Shown: piece after piece, positions 46,253 through 54,435 of the stretch
Numbering within the stretch: the stretch's first letter is position 1
How the letters are laid out: every line of letters starts with the position of its first letter
The notes under the pieces: model-generated
Databases searched by the model: none
Told to the model about the DNA's origin: nothing
What the model saw: the letters and a program-made list of their open reading frames with translations, nothing else
Made by a program: the position numbers and the translations under genes
DNA from: Gammaproteobacteria bacterium
Lineage (GTDB): Bacteria; Pseudomonadota; Gammaproteobacteria; SZUA-152
DNA length: 64,000 bases
Assembly (NCBI GenBank): GCA_021648485.1
Contig: JAKISS010000005.1
Location: 1 to 64,000, forward strand
Direction of reading: 5' to 3'

Positions 46253-47659
46253 TTAACGTTCGTAGGCTAGTTCATGTGGCAGACGTCCCGCAGGAATCAC
46301 GGTACCCACACGAGCCGTCATGTACATGTTGTACAGCCATACGCAGTTTCCGAGGAACACCATAGTGCCACCCACCCAGCGTGCGATCATGTAAGGGTGT
46401 TCGGCAATCACGACGTCAATGTAGGGTACTTCGTAGATTTTACCCGCGCCCTGAATCAGTCCGGCAATAGTCATGGACACCCAGTAAGTCGTAAAGCCTA
46501 TCAGCAACATCCAGAAATGGAAGTTGGCTAATCCTAAGGAATACAGTTTACGACGCAATAGCGTTTGCAGACCATAGTACACGGCAGCCGCTTCCAGGAA
46601 GGTGGAAAAACCCAACAAAGCCAAGTGGGCATGGGCCACAATCCAACCTGTACCATGAATATACCAATTAATGGCACGAGTCTGCTGGAAACCTCCCTGC
46701 ATATTCAGGGGAATCGCCATCAACACACCGGTAATGGTGAATTTAATCTCGATATTTTCCACAAACATGCGCCACTTGCCTGTCATGGTGAGCAACAAGT
46801 TGGATACAAAAGCAATAGCCGGCACCAGAATCAGCACACCTTCCACCGAGGCAAAAGATTTTAACCATTCTGGCAGAGGAGCAGACATCAAGTGATGAGC
46901 GGCCGGAGTGGAGTAGAACACCACAACAGACCAAAAATGCAAGTGACCAATACGGTGAGAATACAGCGGGTTACCCGTCACTTTCGGTACAACATAGTAC
47001 GAAATGGCCGCAGCAACCGGGGTAATCCACAAGCCCAGCACATTATGCGCAAACCACCAAGTCAGATATGCCTCAGTCAACCCGGTCAACTGGAAGAACT
47101 CAGGCGAATTACCCACTGTGAACACGATGATAAGCATGAAAGTAGCGGCACCAAAGAACCAGTTAGTGGTGTAGATACCCTGGGTACGACGAGTCTTGAT
47201 GGTCATTAATACGTTAATGCATAGCGGAACCAAAAGGCCCAGAACAACGATGACATCAATAAAAAAGGGTAAATCGGAATATTCACGACCTGAAGTTACG
47301 CCCATCCACAACAGGAACAAACCTATTGAAAGGCCAACATTCCACATAAAGCAGTTCCAAACGCCCAGCTTTTCCGACCAGAGCTTGGTATTACCCAAGG
47401 CCGGCGTGATGTACATCATCGCCATTGCAAAAGCCATGGATATCCAGCCAAGAATAACAGCCAGAACATGCACTTGGCGCATATGGCCAAACGATAAAAT
47501 CTCGCTACCCATAACAAAGTCAGGAAACGCGAGCTTGGCAGCATTAAAGGAACCCAAACCGGTTCCAATCACAAACCAAATAATCGACGAATAACCGAAG
47601 TAAATCGCGGCTGATCCAGCCGGGATATCTTCCGCTTTCGCAAACAGGTATTTAAACAT
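46253..47659 (-). CDS. Variant cbb3-type (C-family) cytochrome oxidase catalytic subunit
   Basis: 468 residues, twelve helices. Visible ligands: low-spin heme His64 (RQVHVLAV), CuB His205 (WWFAHNVLG) and His255-His256 (TPAAHHLM), heme pair His343 and His345 (VAHAHLA). Tyr249 falls 44 residues after His205, at the position of the cross-linked tyrosine of CcoN, which argues for oxygen rather than NO reduction. At residue 321 there is Gln (MQGGF) where CcoN normally has Glu (FEGPM). It makes a core with the CcoO-like gene 26 bases downstream, but canonical ccoQ and ccoP are missing. Confidence 0.85.
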   Translation of the reverse strand: MFKYLFAKAEDIPAGSAAIYFGYSSIIWFVIGTGLGSFNAAKLAFPDFVMGSEILSFGHMRQVHVLAVILGWISMAFAMAMMYITPALGNTKLWSEKLGVWNCFMWNVGLSIGLFLLWMGVTSGREYSDLPFFIDVIVVLGLLVPLCINVLMTIKTRRTQGIYTTNWFFGAATFMLIIVFTVGNSPEFFQLTGLTEAYLTWWFAHNVLGLWITPVAAAISYYVVPKVTGNPLYSHRIGHLHFWSVVVFYSTPAAHHLMSAPLPEWLKSFASVEGVLILVPAIAFVSNLLLTMTGKWRMFVENIEIKFTITGVLMAIPLNMQGGFQQTRAINWYIHGTGWIVAHAHLALLGFSTFLEAAAVYYGLQTLLRRKLYSLGLANFHFWMLLIGFTTYWVSMTIAGLIQGAGKIYEVPYIDVVIAEHPYMIARWVGGTMVFLGNCVWLYNMYMTARVGTVIPAGRLPHELAYER

Positions 47660-47697
47660 CTTTACCCTCCCAGGTTATTTTTTAAATCAACCAACAT

Positions 47698-47790
47698 TTA
47701 CTTTTTACTGCGCGGCATCAGCAAAAACCAGCTGAACCACATGAAACTCAGCGCTAACAAAATCCCCATCATTCCTGCAAAGGTAGCCAT
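47698..47790 (-). CDS. 30-residue single-helix membrane peptide upstream of ccoN
   Basis: MATFAGMMGILLALSFMWFS, one helix and a basic end (MPRSKK). A GGGAGA site precedes its start. It lies between the 85-residue protein and the catalytic subunit in the operon, a likely minor subunit. Confidence 0.6.
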   Translation of the reverse strand: MATFAGMMGILLALSFMWFSWFLLMPRSKK

Positions 47791-47863
47791 GTTAAATTCT
47801 CCCAAAAATTTATTAAATCAAGAACCCATTCAGAACAAAACCTCACAATGAAAACAAAGCCGA

Positions 47864-48121
47864 TTATGCCTTAGCTTCAATTTCCAAATGCCGATCAACA
47901 GCAACCTTGAGGATAATGAAAAAAGCGACGCCAAAGACGATCATTGCCCAGTCAATAAACCCCGTAAAGGTACTAGGGTCAAATGCGGTCATTCCCCAAC
48001 CGCCCCAGTCATCGAACTGGCCACGCCCAAGAAAGCACATGAGTGCAGCACCAAATACACTACCATTACCCATCCCAGTTAACATTCCCGCAACAAGAGA
48101 AAGCATTAGTGGACTTTTCAT
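47864..48121 (-). CDS. Small two-helix membrane protein, first gene of the ccoNO operon
   Basis: 85 residues: KSPLMLSLVAGMLTGMGNGSVFGAALMCFLGRG, an intervening GQFDDWGGWGMTAFDPST, then FIDWAMIVFGVAFFIILKVAVDRHL. AGGAGG lies just ahead of the start. Family unknown; conserved glycines suggest close helix packing. Confidence 0.65.
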   Translation of the reverse strand: MKSPLMLSLVAGMLTGMGNGSVFGAALMCFLGRGQFDDWGGWGMTAFDPSTFTGFIDWAMIVFGVAFFIILKVAVDRHLEIEAKA

Positions 48122-48501
48122 CCCTCACCTCCTGAAATAACCAACATTACATTTTGTTTTATATAGGCCTGATGGAGACAGCGGGACACAATAAGACATC
48201 TAGTGTTCCTCCCCCGTGCTATTGACCTAATTTTTTTTGGGAAGTCCCCCCTCCCTAACATTCACCCGCAATAATAACCGGAGAATCATGACGAAAGAGA
48301 GTGTCACATGTCATAGCAAGGGTCAAGCCTTCGATAAGGAAAAACAGAATAGCTTTTTGCAGACAAAAAAATTTGACAATTTATAGACAAATCAAACAAA
48401 TACCCAAGTTAATCAGTATGAAAATGTAAGTTTCTGTGCGGCCTATATTTTCTGTTAAACTACCGACTTTCGATACAGCTTTAATCTGAAATTATATTCA
48501 A
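48122..48501. other. 380-base divergent region upstream of the oxidase operon
   Basis: It separates the oxidase operon (minus) from the 64-residue gene (plus) and must hold both promoters. The AT-rich stretch 48360-48440 includes TTTGACAATTTATAGACAAA, which has -35/-10 look-alikes for either strand but does not fit an FNR box (TTGAT-N4-ATCAA). Confidence 0.4.
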
Positions 48502-48696
48502 ATGAAAGAAATAATTATTCTCGCTTCCGTGGCTGTAAGCTCTATTTTTATTCTCGGCTATTCCATTCACATGCTGATTGGCGGACTGGTTTCAAAAACG
48601 ACCGAACAATGGATTATCGCGGGAGCTTGCTTGATTGGCGTGGCCGTACTCATCTTTATGGGGTGGGATATCGTTCGACGCCGCAGACAACGATAA
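48502..48696 (+). CDS. Small two-helix membrane protein
   Basis: 64 residues: IIILASVAVSSIFILGYSIHMLIGG, then WIIAGACLIGVAVLIFMGWDIV and a basic end RRRRQR. The only plus-strand gene in this respiratory stretch. Function unknown. Confidence 0.6.
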   Translation: MKEIIILASVAVSSIFILGYSIHMLIGGLVSKTTEQWIIAGACLIGVAVLIFMGWDIVRRRRQR

Positions 48697-48718
48697 CGCA
48701 GATATCATTTAGTATAGG

Positions 48719-49171
48719 TCAGGCAAATACTTTAAGGGCGCTTCCCGCCTTGCCAAAAGTGGCATCATCAGCAAATTGCCCCTTGTGAAAGACATACTGA
48801 CGCCTAGAACCCATCATATCCATACCGGTAAGACCAAACGATTTACCTGCATGATCTGAAAAATAGCGCACATTTTTAATTAGCTCGATGACCTCACCAT
48901 TACGCAATGCCAACGACACTCGCTGCCTGGATACATCCAGCGAAACAGGAGAGCGCGGAAGCACCAGCATACGCCCCAGGACACGATGCACCCCCTGATA
49001 AAAAAAGAAGCAGGAAAGAAAAAACAACAGGTAAGCCAACCCCTGATTTTTGTCGTACCAAAACATCAATGCACCGATACCCAGTCCGCTCACTGTAGGC
49101 ACGTACATCAACACATCCCAGGTCACACCCTTGCTATCTTTCGACAATTCAAACATTTCAGACTTTGCCAT
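48719..49171 (-). CDS. Two-helix membrane protein, function unknown
   Basis: 150 residues. Two helices (VLMYVPTVSGLGIGALMFWY and LAYLLFFLSCFFFYQGVHRVLG), then a soluble domain of about 75 residues (PVSLDVSRQRVSLALRNGEVIELIKNVRYFSDHAGKSFGLTG) with a PH-like beta pattern. Last gene of the thioredoxin/mini-CcoN/cytochrome operon. Confidence 0.65.
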   Translation of the reverse strand: MAKSEMFELSKDSKGVTWDVLMYVPTVSGLGIGALMFWYDKNQGLAYLLFFLSCFFFYQGVHRVLGRMLVLPRSPVSLDVSRQRVSLALRNGEVIELIKNVRYFSDHAGKSFGLTGMDMMGSRRQYVFHKGQFADDATFGKAGSALKVFA

Positions 49172-49176
49172 ACCCG

Positions 49177-49680
49177 TTAACCCGTCGCTTTCTCTTCTTT
49201 TAACAAGGCGGCAAGCACAGCGTCCACTTCACTATAAAGCATACGCCCGGCACGCTTCAGGCGTATGGTTTTTTTACCATCCACGATATAAGTCCAAGGA
49301 TCACCAATCACTACCAGCGCACTAAAGGCTTCAGGGTTTTGGTATTGATCCATATGCAAGATCAGCACTTCATCCCCATACTTGTCCATTATACCCTTGA
49401 GCATTTGCAAGTGTTTATCGCATTGCGTGCAATGCCCCGGAGTCGCAAAGGTCAGCACCATCACCTGCTCCCTGGCTAGAGCTTCATCCAGGGAATATTC
49501 ATACATACGTTTGTCAGGATAACGATAGGTGGTGATACGAGTCAGGTCTCCATCAACATCTGCTAGCGTTTTAGTGCGCAAGCTCGGTACAGTCATACCA
49601 ACCTTGTAACTGCCATCATCAATACAGCCGGATAGAAGCACCAGCATCAAAAAAATACTCAAATATCGCCATATTTTCAT
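49177..49680 (-). CDS. Thioredoxin-like lipoprotein
   Basis: 167 residues: lipobox LLSGC, then a thioredoxin fold with VMVLTFATPGHCTQCDKHLQML (CxxC) and the cis-Pro region TYIVDGKKTIRLKRAG. Anchored in the membrane facing the periplasm, it may reduce cytochrome c or copper sites during maturation. Start overlaps the mini-CcoN 2 stop by four bases. Confidence 0.8.
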   Translation of the reverse strand: MKIWRYLSIFLMLVLLSGCIDDGSYKVGMTVPSLRTKTLADVDGDLTRITTYRYPDKRMYEYSLDEALAREQVMVLTFATPGHCTQCDKHLQMLKGIMDKYGDEVLILHMDQYQNPEAFSALVVIGDPWTYIVDGKKTIRLKRAGRMLYSEVDAVLAALLKEEKATG

Positions 49681-50216
49681 GTTTCAGCCCTGTTTTTTTC
49701 CCAGTCAGCACAAGTGCGAAACAAATTGTACGCCCAGATAAAATTCGCCAGCAACACTATAGTGCCAAAAATACCCATAGTGGCAAGAATTGGCTTCACC
49801 ACCGCCTCGACCTGTTCTGGCGTACCGGTTTCACCCGCTAACCCACCCAGCACGCCCGCTGTTGTGAAGAATACCACCATGCCGATAAGACCAAAATTAT
49901 GCATCCAAAAATGCACTTTGACCAGCTTAAGGCTGTAAATAGGCCGTTTCACCAACCGGGGAATGAGGTAATACACTGCGGCAAAAATAGCCATTTCCAC
50001 CCAGCCCAGCAAATTGATATGCGTATGCGCACGCACGATCAAGTCGCCGTGCAAACGATGATCAACAAAATGACGAAATTCAGAGATGCCGCCCATCAAC
50101 GCACCCCAGGAAAAACCAATAAGACTGTAAATGATGCAAGCGTAAACAAACCACAGAGTGTAACGCGTATATTCCGTGTCCTGCTCCCATGGCTCCTGAT
50201 GACTACTATTATTCAC
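49677..50216 (-). CDS. Truncated CcoN-like heme-binding membrane protein (mini-CcoN 2)
   Basis: 179 residues, about five helices. RAHTHINLLGWVEMAIFAAVYYLIPRLVKRPIYSLKLVKVHFWMHNFGLIGMVVFF aligns residue by residue with the C-terminal part of the CcoN protein at 46253. Both heme-ligand histidines (HTH) are present; the CuB histidines and the tyrosine are not encoded. It lies between a cytochrome c and a thioredoxin-like gene, six bases after the cytochrome. It may bind one or two b hemes and pass electrons, or serve an assembly or sensing role (inference). Confidence 0.78.
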   Translation of the reverse strand: MNNSSHQEPWEQDTEYTRYTLWFVYACIIYSLIGFSWGALMGGISEFRHFVDHRLHGDLIVRAHTHINLLGWVEMAIFAAVYYLIPRLVKRPIYSLKLVKVHFWMHNFGLIGMVVFFTTAGVLGGLAGETGTPEQVEAVVKPILATMGIFGTIVLLANFIWAYNLFRTCADWEKNRAET

Positions 50217-50222
50217 TGATAA

Positions 50223-50864
50223 TTACTCCTGAGCACTGGGTGCGGATTCATGGGTCTCCGGCGACACCGACTGAGGCCTTCCCGCCGAAGCACCTTCGGC
50301 TGCCTGTTTGGTACGGATATCCTGAAAGCGCTCTTTCCAGTCAGCGGGGGCCCAGGCTCCCACCATATTATCGATAAAATCTGAGCGTCCTTCCGGCGGC
50401 ATTGCTGCTGATGACGAGCCCCGTTCAGCTTTCAGCTCAGAAATAAACACCGCTATGGCATAACGATCCTCTTTCGTCATTTCAGCAACATAAGCTGCCT
50501 CTTTGGGCTTGGGACCATGATCCAACGTTTTGGCTGCATAATTCACCTCTGGGTCAGCCAAGAAAGCAACCAGCCAATCCAGGGTACGCACCGAACCGAC
50601 ACCATCCAATGACAAGCCCATGTTCGTGCCATTACGCAATGCGCGGTGACAGGCCGTGCAACGTGCTTCGCGAAACAAACGGGAACCGAGATGCCCTGCC
50701 TCAGAAAAGTTATAATGTGTTTTATTTTCAAACAAGGGGTCAGTACGTGTCATGCGGTAGGTTTCCAGCGCCACATAAGCAATGACGGCTAAACCAATAA
50801 ACACGGCCACAATCCCAAACAAAATCTTTTCACCGCTTTTCAGCGGTTGTTTTTCTTTCAACAT
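50223..50864 (-). CDS. Membrane-anchored monoheme cytochrome c
   Basis: 213 residues: one N-terminal helix (GEKILFGIVAVFIGLAVIAYVALETYRM), a heme motif ARCTACHRALRNGTNMGLSLDGVGS and MTKEDRYAIAVFISELKAERG, then a disordered tail rich in Ser, Ala and Pro. Similar in layout to the cytochrome at 42902, with the common pattern GLSLDGVGSVR / PAPSLDGMGSLR, so they are likely paralogues serving the mini-CcoN and oxidase complexes respectively. Confidence 0.85.
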   Translation of the reverse strand: MLKEKQPLKSGEKILFGIVAVFIGLAVIAYVALETYRMTRTDPLFENKTHYNFSEAGHLGSRLFREARCTACHRALRNGTNMGLSLDGVGSVRTLDWLVAFLADPEVNYAAKTLDHGPKPKEAAYVAEMTKEDRYAIAVFISELKAERGSSSAAMPPEGRSDFIDNMVGAWAPADWKERFQDIRTKQAAEGASAGRPQSVSPETHESAPSAQE

Positions 50865-51014
50865 AATTTAATGGTTACCACTAATTGGAAATACACCCAG
50901 CATCAAAGTAAACATCTATTGGCAAGCCAACATGATCTGACGACTATGCCTTAAACAACCACAGGATTGGAATTCTACCAGAAAAACCGGTCCATAAGAA
51001 AATCACTGACAAAG

Positions 51015-51047
51015 AAAAAGGGGCGAATAATATCCGCCCCTTTTTTT
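51015..51047 (-). terminator. Terminator after the cytochrome c4-like gene
   Basis: AAAAAGGGGCG, a small loop (AATAATAT), then CGCCCCTTTTTTT; near-symmetric, so usable on either strand. It lies 20 bases past the stop at 51067. Confidence 0.88.
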
Positions 51048-51066
51048 CATCACCTACCGTTAGGGA

Positions 51067-51792
51067 TTAATGGTCAGGATAGTCTCCTGGCACACGCGAA
51101 TTACCCATCGTGGTGCGAGGAGCCGACGTTAGGTACGTAGAGACATTATAAATATCCTCGTCCGTCAGATTTTTCGCAACGACCTGCATCTGGCCCATCG
51201 CATCATTGGCACGACTGCCATCGCGCCATTTTTTCAGCTGGCTGACCAGATAAACGTATTTTTGACCACCAATCATCGGATAAACCGGTGCAGCACCACG
51301 ACCATTGTAGCCATGACAGGAGTAACAGGAAGAAATGCCTCGATCCGGTGCGCCATACATCACCAGGGCTTTACCCAGATGACGCACGCCTACTGGATTA
51401 CCCAGCTCTTTCACTTGCGCCATGTCCGATGATACCAGCTCTTTACTTAAACTGGCGGCATAAGCAGACACATCCAGGCGATCCTGGGCACTCAATCCTT
51501 TGGCATTGGTGTTCATGATGAACATCGTGGTATCCATACGTTTGTCCGTCGCATAATCTTCCAGCTGCTTCACAAGAAAGACATAACCTTGACCTGCCAG
51601 ACGCGGTGTACCCATGGCATCGTCACCCATAGCATCCTGGCCATGACAGCTGTTGCAGGCAGGAACATCACCCTTACCGTTCATGTAAATATTTTTACCG
51701 CTTTCGATATTACCCTGACTTCCAACAGCGGCAAATGCCGCAGATGCGGCAAACAGTGTCGCGACTGTTGATACTTTTGTTATGAGATGCAT
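51067..51792 (-). CDS. Diheme cytochrome c4-type protein, periplasmic
   Basis: 241 residues from the ATG at 51792, with GGGAGGGAG just upstream. Signal peptide (MHLITKVSTVATLFAASAAFAAVG) and two repeated c-type domains, with CNSCHGQDAMGDDAMGTPRLAGQGYVFLVKQL and CYSCHGYNGRGAAPVYPMIGGQKYVYLVSQL as matching halves. Cytochromes c4 donate electrons to cbb3-type oxidases, so this is a likely donor to the neighbouring complex. Confidence 0.9.
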   Translation of the reverse strand: MHLITKVSTVATLFAASAAFAAVGSQGNIESGKNIYMNGKGDVPACNSCHGQDAMGDDAMGTPRLAGQGYVFLVKQLEDYATDKRMDTTMFIMNTNAKGLSAQDRLDVSAYAASLSKELVSSDMAQVKELGNPVGVRHLGKALVMYGAPDRGISSCYSCHGYNGRGAAPVYPMIGGQKYVYLVSQLKKWRDGSRANDAMGQMQVVAKNLTDEDIYNVSTYLTSAPRTTMGNSRVPGDYPDH

Positions 51793-52024
51793 AAGACCAC
51801 TCCCTCCCAACCAATTGTTAATTCGTAATAAGCAATTTAATTCTTTTTTTGCCCGGCTTACACCCTACTGTGCCCGACTTAGCCTCTGAGCACTCGCGGT
51901 AGCCTGGTTACTCAACCGTTTTCAACAAGCCCCTCCAATGCATGAGCAGCTGTCCACAATCTACCGTAACAAAAGCCATACAAAAAATACCCAGATCTTT
52001 TTTCTAAAGACTCTTAAGGCTTGC

Positions 52025-52114
52025 TCAACCTCTTTTCATCATCATGCCGGCAACAACAAACGACACGATGGTCGAGACGACATAAATAAGCAGAATTGCC
52101 ATATCAACACCCAT
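52025..52114 (-). CDS. 29-residue single-helix membrane peptide
   Basis: MGVDMAILLIYVVSTIVSFV then VAGMMMKRG, preceded by GGGAGGGG. Part of the same family of tiny respiratory membrane peptides as those at 47698 and 33879. It sits upstream of the c4-type cytochrome on the same strand. Confidence 0.6.
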   Translation of the reverse strand: MGVDMAILLIYVVSTIVSFVVAGMMMKRG

Positions 52115-52494
52115 TTTTATTCCCCTCCCAAGACAAAATTTACAAACACGACTTAAAATTTCAGCCATGTATAACACGGTTACCCACAACCGGACAAGCA
52201 AACGACGGCCAGTATATATCACGTTTCCCTCAAGTTACCAGGCTCAATTGGCTTTGATTTACCTGAGTATTTTATTTGGTTATCCACAACCAGCATCAGG
52301 CAAAGCAACAGTTTCAGTGCATATGGAACACATCAAAAGCAAACCGAAATCAATTACGACAGATCATCGCAATTTGACCTTACACCCAAGCCCACAACAT
52401 ACTCCGGTGTGGCGGCAACCAAACCACAAGGCACGCACGCGAGTAAAACCGCCCTGCCGAATTTATCACTAACTGAAATCGAGTTTATCGCGCC
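52115..52494. other. 380-base intergenic region
   Basis: Between the minus-strand peptide and the plus-strand channel gene. Open frames in this stretch have unlikely composition. TTATCCACAACCAGC and TTACCCACAACCGG lie about 85 bases apart as a direct repeat of unknown meaning, similar to DnaA-box sequence (TTATCCACA). Confidence 0.4.
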
Positions 52495-53472
52495 ATGGTG
52501 CAGAGAGGATACCGGACCCTGGTATTATGGGTCGCATGGGCAGCTGCAACTATTGTCATCTATCTGGGGTTGTATCAGGACACCGAGGTACTGGCCTTCG
52601 TGCAGCACGACCCCAGTCGCATCACCTGGGCCATCATCGGTCTGTTTATATTAGGCGTGGCCACCAGTTTTGTGCTCACCATTCTGCTTACCCTGGAATC
52701 CATCAAAATAGACGAATTGGAAGACATCGCCAGACGTGATGGCTGGCTGGGCATTGAACAGGCTGACAAAAAAGGCTGCGTGGCCAATTTTTTTGATTCG
52801 TTGCGCATTATTGTCAACAATAATGGCGAACTCAATATCGAAGCGTTGGTCGATGTGGAGTTTTCCATTTACCAGCGTATTGCCCATGCTCTGGAAATTA
52901 TCGGTAATCTGCTGATCACTCTGGGTTTAATTGGTACCGTTGTGGGCCTGACCCTGACCCTCACCGGCCTTACCAGTTCACTGGATGCTCTAGGCCAGGA
53001 TCAAACCCAGCTGCTGGCGGGTCTGCGTGGAGCCATGGCGGGCATGGGCACCGCATTTTACACCACTCTGCTGGGAGCCGTACTGGGCGGTGTGCTGTTG
53101 CGTATCTTCGCGCATATTGACGAAAACGGTGTAGAAAGCCTGGAGGATGCATTAACACGTACCTGTCTGGTCTACTGTTCATCAGACTTCAAGCCTTCAC
53201 TGGAACGCGACTTGCGCCTCATCAATGCCGAAATTGCGACTATGAGCCGTAACATCACCAATCTGCAAAAGTTGCTCACTGATACCCGGGGGGCAATGCG
53301 CGAATTCGCCACCGAAGTGAAACAACCTGGACAGGACATGGATATTGACCATTTGCGGGAGATGGTGCGATTACGTGAAGCTCATGTGAAATCCCTGGCA
53401 CTGGAAATCAAACTTAGGCAGGCCGAGCGCGGTGTCATGGGTTATCTGTTCGGCAACAAACACAAAAAATAA
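52495..53472 (+). CDS. TolQ/ExbB/MotA-type proton-channel protein
   Basis: 325 residues. Helices at about 8-28, 40-64, 128-152 and 178-205. The last two carry the family pattern: NLLITLGLIGTVVGLTLTLTGL and LLAGLRGAMAGMGTAFYTTLLGAVLGG, with the threonines and small residues that line the ion path. Between helices 2 and 3 is a cytoplasmic domain (IKIDELEDIARRDGWLGIEQ), and the C-terminus (about 235-325) is a helical cytoplasmic tail. It should form the pentameric stator partner of the next gene. No clear ribosome site was seen at this ATG. Confidence 0.8.
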   Translation: MVQRGYRTLVLWVAWAAATIVIYLGLYQDTEVLAFVQHDPSRITWAIIGLFILGVATSFVLTILLTLESIKIDELEDIARRDGWLGIEQADKKGCVANFFDSLRIIVNNNGELNIEALVDVEFSIYQRIAHALEIIGNLLITLGLIGTVVGLTLTLTGLTSSLDALGQDQTQLLAGLRGAMAGMGTAFYTTLLGAVLGGVLLRIFAHIDENGVESLEDALTRTCLVYCSSDFKPSLERDLRLINAEIATMSRNITNLQKLLTDTRGAMREFATEVKQPGQDMDIDHLREMVRLREAHVKSLALEIKLRQAERGVMGYLFGNKHKK

Positions 53473-53524
53473 GAGCTTGAACATCCCTCTCTAAAACTTA
53501 CGCCAAAAACTCACACAACCCACC

Positions 53525-54307
53525 ATGCGCAGAAAACGCCGTTCATCACCGCCCAATATTTACGAGATGTTTTCCGACATCGCCTTGCTGATGCTGGCAA
53601 CGTTCATTTTTTTGCTGGTCACCATCCTCATCACCGCACGCATGGCCGAACAATACCAAACTCCCCGGCTCAAAACTGCTCTCGCCGAACTGCAAACCGA
53701 ACTGGATCAATCCCGGGCCGAGCGCACACGCCTGATGGCCAATATGGATGCCCTCGTCGGCCTTTCCACCGACCAGCAAATGAAAAAGGCTCTGGCAGCG
53801 ACCGGTCTGGCCGAGGGCAAAAATCGCAAAGATTTCGACGTGTTCGTCAAAGGTCTGCGTGACCTGCCTGGGGATAGCCTGCATCTGCTCATCGATGCCA
53901 CCGGCTCCATGCACGGTGTCAGCGAATTTCTGGTGCCGATACTGCGTATCATCGTCATCCGCTCCGGCAAAAGACTGGATGCCCTCACCTGGTTCTCTGA
54001 TGGCAAGGCCGACACTTACAGAGGTAGCATGGGCGAAATGTTCGACCGGCTCATGGAAGGCGCACCCTTTACCGGTGCCAACGAAACCATCGGTTATGGC
54101 TTTCGCTACGCCGCTGATCACGCCCCGGCACCCGGAGCCTACCTGCTCATCGGCGATGAACCCCCTTCTGACCGTATTCGGTATTTTCACATTCCCAGCC
54201 CGGTTTACACCCTGCCCATCGGTCGCGACAACCCGGACACCAACTGGCACTATCAAAAACTGGCCGACAAGACGGACGGCAAAATGCTGCATCTGGAGTT
54301 AAAATAA
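53525..54307 (+). CDS. TolR-like transmembrane helix fused to a von Willebrand A domain
   Basis: 260 residues. One helix (about 15-38, MFSDIALLMLATFIFLLVTIL) with Asp18 placed like the proton-carrying aspartate of TolR, ExbD and MotB. A coiled coil follows (about 45-75), then a vWA-like domain with LLIDATGSMHG (metal-site motif, Asp124, Thr126, Ser128), TGANET and LIGDEPPSD. Instead of the peptidoglycan-binding OmpA domain of MotB it ends in a metal-ion-dependent binding fold, so the force-bearing partner should be different. It forms an evident pair with the channel gene 52 bases upstream. Confidence 0.8.
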   Translation: MRRKRRSSPPNIYEMFSDIALLMLATFIFLLVTILITARMAEQYQTPRLKTALAELQTELDQSRAERTRLMANMDALVGLSTDQQMKKALAATGLAEGKNRKDFDVFVKGLRDLPGDSLHLLIDATGSMHGVSEFLVPILRIIVIRSGKRLDALTWFSDGKADTYRGSMGEMFDRLMEGAPFTGANETIGYGFRYAADHAPAPGAYLLIGDEPPSDRIRYFHIPSPVYTLPIGRDNPDTNWHYQKLADKTDGKMLHLELK

Positions 54308-54435
54308 AGAACTGCCATCACCCAATATTGCAGCATACAATTTCCTGCTCCTGTCAGTTCATGTAAAATCCCCGCCCTTATACCCATTCGCAGAAGTATT
54401 GTGGGCTGTCAGTTATAAGCAACAGAGATACCTCG

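Noticed and set aside
46253-47659. Nitric oxide reductase (NorB-like) identity for the CcoN-like subunit
   Set aside because: Tyr249 lies at the position of the cross-linked tyrosine of oxygen-reducing CcoN, and the CuB histidines are all present; NO reductases lack that tyrosine.
48360-48440. FNR/ANR binding site upstream of the oxidase operon
   Set aside because: TTGAC...GACAA half-sites are present but with the wrong spacing and sequence for TTGAT-N4-ATCAA.
52200-52300. Replication origin (DnaA-box-like TTATCCACA)
   Set aside because: Only one exact and one near match, no dnaA, gidA or rpmH nearby and no AT-rich unwinding cluster.
52167-52472. 101-residue open frame before the channel gene
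   Set aside because: Composition is His/Pro/Thr-rich with no domain, no ribosome site, and it is in a region expected to hold promoters.
52495-54307. Zorya-type anti-phage system (ZorAB)
   Set aside because: The channel protein lacks the very long cytoplasmic tail of ZorA, the partner has vWA instead of an OmpA domain, and no ZorC/D/E-like helicase or nuclease gene follows.
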